Assembly (NCBI GenBank): GCA_009781965.1
Contig: WQUS01000390.1
Span: forward strand, 1 to 8,441
Direction: 5' to 3'
Source of the DNA: Bacillota bacterium
Lineage (GTDB): Bacteria; Bacillota; Desulfotomaculia; Desulfotomaculales; Desulfallaceae
Length of the DNA stretch: 8,441 bases
In this document: positions 1-4,970 of the stretch, in pieces
How the letters are laid out: the number at the start of each line of letters is the position of its first letter
Numbering within the stretch: the first letter of the stretch is position 1
The notes under the pieces: model-generated
What the model was told of the DNA's origin: nothing
Seen by the model: the letters and a program-made list of their open reading frames with translations, nothing else
The model's database searches: none
Position numbers and translations under genes: made by a program

Positions 1-204
1 ACCTGGGTGCAGTTCAGAACCAGCTATTTTCTTTACGCTTTGCTGTTTGTTATCTTTGATGTGGAAACAATTTTTCTTTATCCCTGGGCAATAATATTCA
101 AGTCGATGTGGTTTTTTGCGTTTATTGAAATGATTATTTTTATCTTTATCCTTATTGTGGGCTTGTGGTACGCCTGGAAGGAAGGTGCGTTGGAATGGCA
201 GTAA
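1..204 (+). CDS. nuoA: NADH-quinone oxidoreductase subunit A (NuoA), 5'-truncated by window edge
   Basis: This is the C-terminal 67 residues of NuoA, a small three-helix membrane subunit that helps join the peripheral arm of complex I to the membrane arm, next to NuoH, NuoJ and NuoK. The frame is open from base 1, so the gene begins upstream. An in-frame GTG at base 7 is internal, not a start. The family signature [12 protein letters not shown] is present at about residues 19-30 of the fragment. It carries the acidic D-V-E residues of the loop that lies near the quinone-chamber entrance in known structures. Two hydrophobic helices follow or flank it: one covers the LYALLFVIF region and the other is the Phe/Ile-rich stretch ending in LIVGLWYAW. 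The stop TAA overlaps the nuoB start region by 10 nt, which suggests translational coupling. The full-length family protein is about 115-135 residues, so roughly half is missing only because of the window edge. The identification is secure. Confidence 0.95.
   Translation, partial: TWVQFRTSYFLYALLFVIFDVETIFLYPWAIIFKSMWFFAFIEMIIFIFILIVGLWYAWKEGALEWQ
178..187 (+). promoter_or_regulatory. Ribosome binding site of nuoB
   Basis: AAGGAAGGTG lies inside the end of nuoA, 7 nt before the ATG at 195. It supports ATG 195 over the upstream in-frame GTG at 165, which has no purine-rich sequence at the right distance. Confidence 0.75.
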
Positions 205-767
205 ACAAAGAAAAGCCGGGCATTGAGACAGTTAAAAACGAAGTGTGGGCTCCCGAATACTTTGGGACCAACCCGGACTACCACAATTTATATCCGGTTA
301 AAAGGGTTATTTCGGCCGCTCCGCTGGAAAAGATTCTGAACCTGGCCCGGGCGCATTCCATTTGGCCCCTGGGTTTTGGTTTGGCCTGTTGCGCCATCGA
401 GGCTCTGATGGGCGCCAACGGTCCCCGCTACGACCTTTCCCGTTTTGGCTATGAGGTTATGCGCGGTACCGTCCGTCAAGCCGACGTGATGGTGGTGGCC
501 GGTACGATCACAAAAAAATCGGCGCCTTTTGTGTTGCGTTTATGGGAGCAGATGCCGGAACCCAAATGGTGTATCGCCGTGGGCAGCTGCGCTATTTCCG
601 GTGGTCCTTTTGTAGATTCCTATTATGTGATCCCAGGCGCTAACAAGGTGGTGCCGGTGGACGTGTATATACCCGGTTGTCCCCCCCGGCCGGACGCTAT
701 TTTGGAAGGATTTCTGATGCTGAAGGATAAGATCCTTCAGAAACGCAAGGTGGTGACCGGGCAGTGA
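195..767 (+). CDS. nuoB: NADH-quinone oxidoreductase subunit B (NuoB), cluster N2 subunit
   Basis: NuoB (PSST/20 kDa family) carries the terminal 4Fe-4S cluster N2, which passes electrons to quinone at the interface with NuoD. The protein is 190 residues, a normal length. All four N2 ligands are visible: the adjacent pair Cys65-Cys66 in GLACCAIEA, Cys132 in GSCAISGG and Cys162 in IPGCPPRP. The spacing matches that known from E. coli and Thermus. The RYDLSRFG segment (about 78-85) is also typical. An extra Cys126 ([10 protein letters not shown]) lies close to ligand Cys132, at a position I recall as usually aliphatic. The ATG at 195 is chosen because it has a good Shine-Dalgarno sequence. Starting at GTG 165 would add ten non-family residues and a larger overlap with nuoA. 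The gene overlaps nuoA by 10 nt and nuoC by 4 nt (GTGA), as expected for coupled operon genes. Confidence 0.97.
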   Translation: MAVNKEKPGIETVKNEVWAPEYFGTNPDYHNLYPVKRVISAAPLEKILNLARAHSIWPLGFGLACCAIEALMGANGPRYDLSRFGYEVMRGTVRQADVMVVAGTITKKSAPFVLRLWEQMPEPKWCIAVGSCAISGGPFVDSYYVIPGANKVVPVDVYIPGCPPRPDAILEGFLMLKDKILQKRKVVTGQ

Positions 768-1210
768 AACAAATATCGCCAGCGCCGCTGGAGGAGATTA
801 GACAAAAATTTTCCTATGTTGAACTTGATGAGAGACAAAATATCATTGTGCCGGCCGATAAGCTTTTGGAACTGATGAAGGGCTTGAAGGATGAATTTGC
901 CTTTGACTTTTTGACCAACGAAACGGCGGTTGATTATCCCGAGGAAAGCAAATTGGAAATGGTTTATAATCTCAATTCTATTTGCCATGGTTATACGGTG
1001 ATGGTTAAAGCCTGCGTTGCCAGGGATAACCCCGAAGTGCCGTCCCTGTTTCCCATTTGGGGCGGAGCCAACTGGCAGGAACGGGAGATTTACGACCTGT
1101 TGGGCATCGTTTTTACCGGCCATCCCAACCTGAAGCGGATCCTGTTGGACGATAGGTTTGACGGCTACCCGCTGCGCAAGGACTTTCAGTGGGAAAGCGG
1201 CAGGGAGTAA
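764..1210 (+). CDS. nuoC: NADH-quinone oxidoreductase subunit C (NuoC)
   Basis: NuoC is the 30-kDa subunit of the complex I peripheral arm, a scaffold that packs against NuoD, NuoB and NuoI and carries no cofactor. The 148-residue protein ends in the family signature: [16 protein letters not shown] at about 106-121, then NLKRILLDD and YPLRKDF at about 122-141. The N-terminal part (about 1-90) is the less conserved alpha/beta domain. At 148 residues it is on the short side, since the Thermus homologue is about 200, but it looks complete. It starts with GTG, overlapping the nuoB stop in a GTGA arrangement. AAGGTGGTGA at 747-756 lies about 7 nt upstream and supports this start. It is a separate gene here, unlike the nuoCD fusion of enterobacteria. 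Confidence 0.95.
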   Translation: MKQISPAPLEEIRQKFSYVELDERQNIIVPADKLLELMKGLKDEFAFDFLTNETAVDYPEESKLEMVYNLNSICHGYTVMVKACVARDNPEVPSLFPIWGGANWQEREIYDLLGIVFTGHPNLKRILLDDRFDGYPLRKDFQWESGRE

Positions 1211-1224
1211 CCCTTTTAAGGATT

Positions 1225-1234
1225 AGAAGAGGTG
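1225..1234 (+). promoter_or_regulatory. Ribosome binding site of nuoD
   Basis: AGAAGAGGTG lies 6 nt before the nuoD ATG, within the 30-nt gap after nuoC. This gap contains nothing else recognisable. Confidence 0.65.
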
Positions 1235-1240
1235 TAGCCA

Positions 1241-2344
1241 ATGTTAAAGACGCAAGAATACACTTTGAATTTTGGTCCCCAGCACCCGGCCACCCACGGC
1301 GTCTTCCAGGTGATCCTTACCCTGGACGGGGAAAAAATCGTCAAAGCGGAACCAATCTGCGGCTATTTGCACCGGGGTATTGAGAAGCTGGCGGAAGCCC
1401 GCACTTACACCCAGGTAATTCCTTACACCGACAGGATGGATTACCTGGCGGCCATGCTGCAGAACCTGGGCTACGTGCAGGCGGTGGAAAAGCTGATGGA
1501 GATTGAGGTGCCGGAAAGAGCCGAATACTTGCGGGTTATTACCGGCGAGTTATCCCGTTTGACCAGCCATGTATTGGGTACCGGCGTGTACGCTCTGGAT
1601 ATCGGCGCCTTTACCGGGTTCCTGGTTTGTTTCCGGGAAAGGGAAAAAATGATGGATCTGTTGGAGGAATTGACCGGTTCCCGCATGACCCTTAGCTATG
1701 CCCGCATTGGCGGCGTGGCTGACGACGCTCCCGAGGGCTGGCTGGATAAGGTTGATCAGCTGATGGACGCCATGCCGGGCTATATCGATGAGTACAACGG
1801 TCTGATTACCGGTAATGAAATATTTCAGGCCCGGACCAAGTTTGTAGGTCAATTAAGTCCGGAAACCGCCGTCAATTACAGTTTAAGCGGCCCGGTGCTG
1901 CGCGGCAGCGGGGTTAACTATGACCTGCGCAAGAACATGCCCTACGGCATTTACGACCGGTTTGACTTTGAAGTGCCCCTGGGCACCAACGGCGATTGCT
2001 TTGACCGGTTCTACTGCCGGGTACGGGAAATGGAACAGTCCGTGCGGATTATCAAACAAGCGGTGGAACAAATCAGGGAAGTGGACGGTCCGGTGATGGG
2101 CAAGGCGCCCAAGGTGCTGAAGCCGCCGAAGGGCGACGTTTATCATGAGATCGAATCGTCCAAGGGCATCATCGGGTATTACGTAGTCAGTGACGGCAGC
2201 AACAAGCCCTACCGGGTGCATGTGCGCCGGCCGTCCTTTGTTAACCTGGGCTATCTGGATGAAATGGTGCGCGGGTATTTAATCGCGGACCTGGTGGCCA
2301 TTCTGGGCAGTATTGATATTGTGCTTGGCGAAGTGGACTGTTAG
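1241..2344 (+). CDS. nuoD: NADH-quinone oxidoreductase subunit D (NuoD), quinone-site subunit
   Basis: NuoD is the 49-kDa subunit, related to the large subunit of NiFe hydrogenases but without the metal site. With NuoB it forms the quinone-reduction pocket in the peripheral arm. The protein has 367 residues, a usual length for a stand-alone bacterial NuoD. The N-terminal [11 protein letters not shown] (about 10-20) supplies His15 and His19. His19 and Tyr68 (in [11 protein letters not shown]) have the same 49-residue spacing as the quinone-head ligands His38 and Tyr87 of Thermus Nqo4. The 49-kDa signature [10 protein letters not shown] lies at 43-52. [16 protein letters not shown] (100-115) and [10 protein letters not shown] (153-162) follow. 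The C-terminus reads VLGEVDC, whereas family members as I recall them commonly end in VDR, so a terminal Cys replaces Arg. It is separated from nuoC by 30 nt and from nuoH by 29 nt. No nuoE, nuoF or nuoG follows it. Confidence 0.97.
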   Translation: MLKTQEYTLNFGPQHPATHGVFQVILTLDGEKIVKAEPICGYLHRGIEKLAEARTYTQVIPYTDRMDYLAAMLQNLGYVQAVEKLMEIEVPERAEYLRVITGELSRLTSHVLGTGVYALDIGAFTGFLVCFREREKMMDLLEELTGSRMTLSYARIGGVADDAPEGWLDKVDQLMDAMPGYIDEYNGLITGNEIFQARTKFVGQLSPETAVNYSLSGPVLRGSGVNYDLRKNMPYGIYDRFDFEVPLGTNGDCFDRFYCRVREMEQSVRIIKQAVEQIREVDGPVMGKAPKVLKPPKGDVYHEIESSKGIIGYYVVSDGSNKPYRVHVRRPSFVNLGYLDEMVRGYLIADLVAILGSIDIVLGEVDC

Positions 2345-2360
2345 CAAATACGGGATCATA

Positions 2361-2372
2361 GGGGAGAAGAGG
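2361..2372 (+). promoter_or_regulatory. Ribosome binding site of nuoH
   Basis: The purine run GGGGAGAAGAGG lies directly before the nuoH ATG at 2374. The GGGGAG part at its 5' end has the better spacing, about 7 nt from the start codon. Confidence 0.6.
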
Positions 2373-2373
2373 C

Positions 2374-3456
2374 ATGTTGGAAAATTTATTTGTCGGTATA
2401 GCCCACTGGCTCAGAGCTCTGCTCGGCGGCACCGGTATTTTACCGGTTGAGATTACCGAGTCGATAGTGTTTCTGGTTAAGCTGGTGGCTGTTCTGATAT
2501 TTATTTTGCTTAATGCTCTGTGGTTGGTTTACATGGAGCGCAAAGTTGCCGCCTACATGCAGGCCCGCATAGGCCCCAACCGTGTTGGTCCCAAAGGCTT
2601 ACTGCAAACTACCTGTGATATCGGCAAGCTGATTAGCAAGGAGATTATTATCCCCAAAAATGTGGATCTGGTGGTATTTTTACTGGCGCCAGTGCTGATT
2701 TTTGTGCCGACATTAATGGTTTTCGCGGTAATCCCTTTAGGCAAAAACATGGCGGCCTTGGATCTGAATATCGGGCTGTTTTACCTGCTGGCGATCGCTT
2801 CGGTGTCCAGCTTGTTCTTTTGGATGGCCGGCTGGTCCTCCAATAGCAAGTACTCGCTGGTGGGCAGTATGCGTGTGGTGGCGCAAATGGTTAGTTATGA
2901 ATTACCGTTGATCTTATCCCTGCTGGGTGTGATCATGATTACGGGCAGCCTGAATATGTCTGCCATTATTGATGCCCAGACCAAGGTCTGGTTCATTTTT
3001 ACCCAGCCGATCGCTTTTTTGATTTACTTTATTGCGGCGGTGGCGGAAACCAACCGGACCCCCTTTTGCCTGGTGGAAGGCGAGTCGGAGATTATCGCCG
3101 GTCCTTACACCGAATACGGCGGTATGGCCTTCGCGATGTTCTTTCTGGCTGAATATGCCAACATCATGGTGATTTGCGCTGTTACCACCATCGTATTCCT
3201 GGGCGGTTGGCACGCTCCCTTTGAAGCGTTTGCAATCGGGGGCGCCCATGTGTTTACCTGGATTCCTTCCTGGGTTTGGTTTTTCCTTAAAATGTACGCC
3301 TTGATTTTTGTGGTTATGTGGTTCCGCTGGACCTTCCCCCGGATCAGGGTGGACCAATTGATGGGGTTTGGCTGGAAAGTTTTAGTGCCGCTTGCCCTGG
3401 CTAATATTTTTGTGACCGGGATCGGGATTTACATTTACAAGGCGATAGGGTGGTGA
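2374..3456 (+). CDS. nuoH: NADH-quinone oxidoreductase subunit H (NuoH)
   Basis: NuoH (ND1) is the membrane subunit that, under NuoD and NuoB, forms the quinone tunnel and the start of the acidic E-channel towards the proton pumps. The protein has 360 residues and about eight or more hydrophobic segments, which is normal. The first cytoplasmic loop has the signature ERKVAAYMQARIGPNRVGPK (55-74). AGWSSNSKYSLVGSMR (152-167) and VSYELPL with Glu176 follow. The second signature begins AETNRTPF (224-231). In this last loop the family consensus PFDL is PFCL, so Cys232 stands where Asp is nearly always found. The nearby acidic residues Glu235, Glu237 and Glu239 are kept. Cys81 (QTTCD) occupies a position usually Ala in QP(I/L)AD. 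Pro244 sits in AGPYTEY, where an aromatic residue is usual. The gene ends 4 nt before nuoI. The identification is certain, but the effect of the Cys changes is unknown. Confidence 0.97.
   Translation: MLENLFVGIAHWLRALLGGTGILPVEITESIVFLVKLVAVLIFILLNALWLVYMERKVAAYMQARIGPNRVGPKGLLQTTCDIGKLISKEIIIPKNVDLVVFLLAPVLIFVPTLMVFAVIPLGKNMAALDLNIGLFYLLAIASVSSLFFWMAGWSSNSKYSLVGSMRVVAQMVSYELPLILSLLGVIMITGSLNMSAIIDAQTKVWFIFTQPIAFLIYFIAAVAETNRTPFCLVEGESEIIAGPYTEYGGMAFAMFFLAEYANIMVICAVTTIVFLGGWHAPFEAFAIGGAHVFTWIPSWVWFFLKMYALIFVVMWFRWTFPRIRVDQLMGFGWKVLVPLALANIFVTGIGIYIYKAIGW
3447..3455 (+). promoter_or_regulatory. Ribosome binding site of nuoI
   Basis: AGGGTGGTG overlaps the last codons and stop of nuoH and lies 5 nt before the nuoI ATG at 3461. 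Confidence 0.6.
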
Positions 3457-3460
3457 CGGC

Positions 3461-4096
3461 ATGTTTGGCAAAGGTTTACTCAAAGGCATGGGAATCACCT
3501 GGAAGGAATTTTGGTCCGAGAAATTAACCGTTGAGTACCCGGATAAACTGCACCCGACGCCGGAGCGTTTCCATGGCAAGTTTACCCTGGACGTTGACAA
3601 ATGCATCGCTTGCAGTTTATGCGCCAATGCCTGTCCCAACCGGGTAATCACCTTGAACAAACAAAAGGTGGGCAAAAAGCAGTACCTGACCGAATATGTG
3701 ATGGATATTCAGTACTGCCTGTTTTGCGGGCTGTGTGTGGAAGCGTGCAATAAGGACGCGATTCACTTTTCCCGGGACTTCAATATGAATCAGTATTTCC
3801 TCAAAGATATACCGCTGGTGCTGGTCCGCCGGGAAGCCCCCGACGAACCGGAGGAAGAGCCGGAGGAGGCTGCGGAGAAGCCCCAACCGAAGGCTAAAGC
3901 CGGAGACGGTGCGGCTAAGCCCCAGCCAAAGGCGGAAGCCGGGGACAGCGCTGAGAAGCCCCAGCCGAAGGCGGAAGCCGGAGACGGTGCGGCGAAGCCC
4001 CAGCCGAAGGCCGAGGCAGAGACGGAAGCCGGGGAAAATCAAGACCTAACCGAAGCTGCCCCGCCCGATGAGGCTCCCGCGAAGGAGGGTCAGTAA
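3461..4096 (+). CDS. nuoI: NADH-quinone oxidoreductase subunit I (NuoI) with repetitive C-terminal extension
   Basis: NuoI (TYKY/23 kDa) is the two-cluster ferredoxin-like subunit that carries electrons towards N2 in NuoB. The 211-residue protein has two 4Fe-4S motifs: Cys48, Cys51, Cys54 and Cys58 (followed by Pro), and Cys86, Cys89, Cys92 and Cys96. The second motif ends in Cys-Asn rather than the usual Cys-Pro. An amphipathic N-terminus (GLLKGMGITWKEFW) resembles the membrane-contacting helix of the family. The recognisable ferredoxin domain ends near residue 125. After it come an acidic linker (DEPEEEPEEAAE), four 13-residue repeats of the form KPQPKAEAGDxA (139-190), and an acidic tail (GENQDLTEAAPPDEAPAKEG). 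This extension is charged, rich in Pro, Ala, Lys and Glu, has no Cys, and is probably disordered. Known NuoI proteins do not need it. With NuoEFG absent, NuoI is the most exposed electron-entry subunit, so the tail could help dock a donor. That role is inference. Confidence 0.95.
   Translation: MFGKGLLKGMGITWKEFWSEKLTVEYPDKLHPTPERFHGKFTLDVDKCIACSLCANACPNRVITLNKQKVGKKQYLTEYVMDIQYCLFCGLCVEACNKDAIHFSRDFNMNQYFLKDIPLVLVRREAPDEPEEEPEEAAEKPQPKAKAGDGAAKPQPKAEAGDSAEKPQPKAEAGDGAAKPQPKAEAETEAGENQDLTEAAPPDEAPAKEGQ
3875..4030 (+). repeat. Four tandem 39-bp repeats inside nuoI (13-residue units)
   Basis: Four head-to-tail 39-bp units begin at 3875, 3914, 3953 and 3992. Each keeps the nuoI frame and encodes (E/A)KPQPKA(E/K)AGDxA, and the last unit diverges at its end to AETEA. 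Units 1 and 3 begin with Glu and end GDGA. Units 2 and 4 begin with Ala, and unit 2 ends GDSA. The pattern is therefore best read as a 78-bp (26-residue) unit duplicated once. Units 1 and 3 share the identical stretch gccggagacggtgcg, and differences elsewhere are mostly at third codon positions. This fits fairly recent expansion by slippage or unequal recombination with the reading frame maintained. Confidence 0.9.
4084..4089 (+). promoter_or_regulatory. Ribosome binding site of nuoJ
   Basis: GGAGGG lies within the last codons of nuoI, 10 nt before the nuoJ ATG. The two genes are 3 nt apart. Confidence 0.6.
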
Positions 4097-4099
4097 CAG

Positions 4100-4642
4100 A
4101 TGATAAACAGTATCTACTCTGTTTTGGCATTCTACGGATTGGCGACTGTGATTGTGGTAGCGGCTATCCTGGTAGTGCTGATGCGCAATATTATGCACTC
4201 GGTGTTGTTTCTGGCCGTTACTTTTATCGCTATGGCCGGTATGTTTCTCCTGCTGGACGCCGATTTCCTTGCCGCGGTGCAAATACTGGTGTACGCCGGC
4301 GCGGTATGTATCATGCTGGTTTTTGCGATTATGGTAATCCGGCGGACGGATATGGCTGAGACCAACCTGTTTAACAGGCAAGTTCTGGCCGGAGTTGGTT
4401 TGACTGTGTTAACGCTGGCTTTGGGCACAATTTTTGGCGGGCGGACCGCCTGGACACAATTGGTGACTCACGAGGCGGTACCGAAAAACACTGTCCAGTA
4501 TATCGGCGCGTTCATGCTGAGCAAGTACGTAATTCCGTTTGAAGTGGCCGCGCTGCTCCTGCTGGTGGCACTGGTGGGCGCCATTGTGCTGGCCAGAGAT
4601 GAGGAGGTGAAGGATAATGCCGGAACTGACGATTACTCTTAA
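4100..4642 (+). CDS. nuoJ: NADH-quinone oxidoreductase subunit J (NuoJ)
   Basis: NuoJ (ND6) is a membrane subunit with five helices that contributes to the chain of polar residues between the quinone site and the antiporter-like subunits. The protein has 180 residues, slightly longer than the commonest bacterial forms. Hydrophobic segments lie at about 7-27, 33-52, 59-80, 95-113 and 145-165. The third contains [19 protein letters not shown] with Tyr65, matching the conserved helix that has a pi-bulge in known structures. The last helix ends in the typical [20 protein letters not shown]. The C-terminal tail ([14 protein letters not shown]) is hydrophilic. Its codons double as the nuoK ribosome binding site and start region, and the two genes overlap by 26 nt. 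It begins 3 nt after nuoI. Confidence 0.95.
   Translation: MINSIYSVLAFYGLATVIVVAAILVVLMRNIMHSVLFLAVTFIAMAGMFLLLDADFLAAVQILVYAGAVCIMLVFAIMVIRRTDMAETNLFNRQVLAGVGLTVLTLALGTIFGGRTAWTQLVTHEAVPKNTVQYIGAFMLSKYVIPFEVAALLLLVALVGAIVLARDEEVKDNAGTDDYS
4601..4610 (+). promoter_or_regulatory. Consensus ribosome binding site of nuoK inside nuoJ
   Basis: GAGGAGGTGA is close to a perfect complement of the 16S rRNA 3' end and sits 6 nt before the nuoK ATG. It is encoded by the Glu-Glu-Val codons of the NuoJ tail, so the NuoJ C-terminal sequence is constrained by the signal. It is the strongest site in the window. Confidence 0.8.
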
Positions 4643-4937
4643 CCATTTCGTGGTCCTTTCGGCAATCCTTTTCTGCATCGGGCTTTTCGGCGTGTTTACC
4701 AAACGTAACGCCGTGGCGGTATTAATTTGCATTGAATTAATGCTGAACGCGGTAAATATTAACCTGGTGGCCTTCAGCAAGTTTATCACTCCCGGCTTAT
4801 TTATCGGCCAGATTTTCTCTATTTTTGTCATTACCGTGGCGGCTGCCGAGGTGGGCGTGGGACTGGCCATCATCATCGCCATCTACCGCAATAGGCTGAA
4901 CGTGGATTTGGATAATTTCGACTGGCTGAAGTGGTAG
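4617..4937 (+). CDS. nuoK: NADH-quinone oxidoreductase subunit K (NuoK)
   Basis: NuoK (ND4L) is a three-helix membrane subunit, related to MrpC, that carries two functionally important membrane glutamates in the central proton-transfer axis. The 106-residue protein is of normal length. Helices lie at about 8-27, 32-53 and 65-90. Glu40 ([16 protein letters not shown]) and Glu78 ([14 protein letters not shown]) correspond to the E. coli NuoK Glu36 and Glu72. The start overlaps the end of nuoJ by 26 nt, with a consensus ribosome binding site, so production is likely coupled to NuoJ. The stop is followed by a 33-nt gap to nuoL that contains a mini-ORF. Confidence 0.97.
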   Translation: MPELTITLNHFVVLSAILFCIGLFGVFTKRNAVAVLICIELMLNAVNINLVAFSKFITPGLFIGQIFSIFVITVAAAEVGVGLAIIIAIYRNRLNVDLDNFDWLKW

Positions 4938-4951
4938 TATTCTCATGAGTG

Positions 4952-4961
4952 AAGGTAGGTG
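4952..4961 (+). promoter_or_regulatory. Ribosome binding site of nuoL
   Basis: AAGGTAGGTG is the anti-16S consensus AAGGAGGTG with one extra base, 9 nt before ATG 4971. It would overlap the alternative GTG start at 4959, so it argues for ATG 4971 as the start. Confidence 0.6.
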
Positions 4962-4970
4962 TTTAGGATA

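Noticed and set aside
165..194. Upstream GTG start for nuoB
   Set aside because: It would add ten residues unlike the family, has no ribosome binding site and lengthens the overlap with nuoA. ATG 195 has a well-placed AAGGAAGGTG.
1211..1240. Possible promoter in the nuoC-nuoD gap
   Set aside because: At 30 nt it is too short for a full -35/-10 pair plus leader. It is explained by the nuoD ribosome binding site.
1189..1383. A short + strand open frame spanning the nuoC-nuoD junction
   Set aside because: It overlaps nuoC and nuoD in another frame, has no recognisable motif, and its composition is that of an out-of-frame reading.
3617..4042. Antisense open frame of 141 codons with GLRLGL-like repeats opposite nuoI
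   Set aside because: It is the complement of the nuoI tandem repeats: GC-rich, repetitive sequence stays open in several frames. It has no family match that I can recognise and lies wholly within a secure gene.
4959..4970. Upstream GTG start for nuoL
   Set aside because: It overlaps the best ribosome binding site. ATG 4971 has better spacing, and only four residues are at stake.
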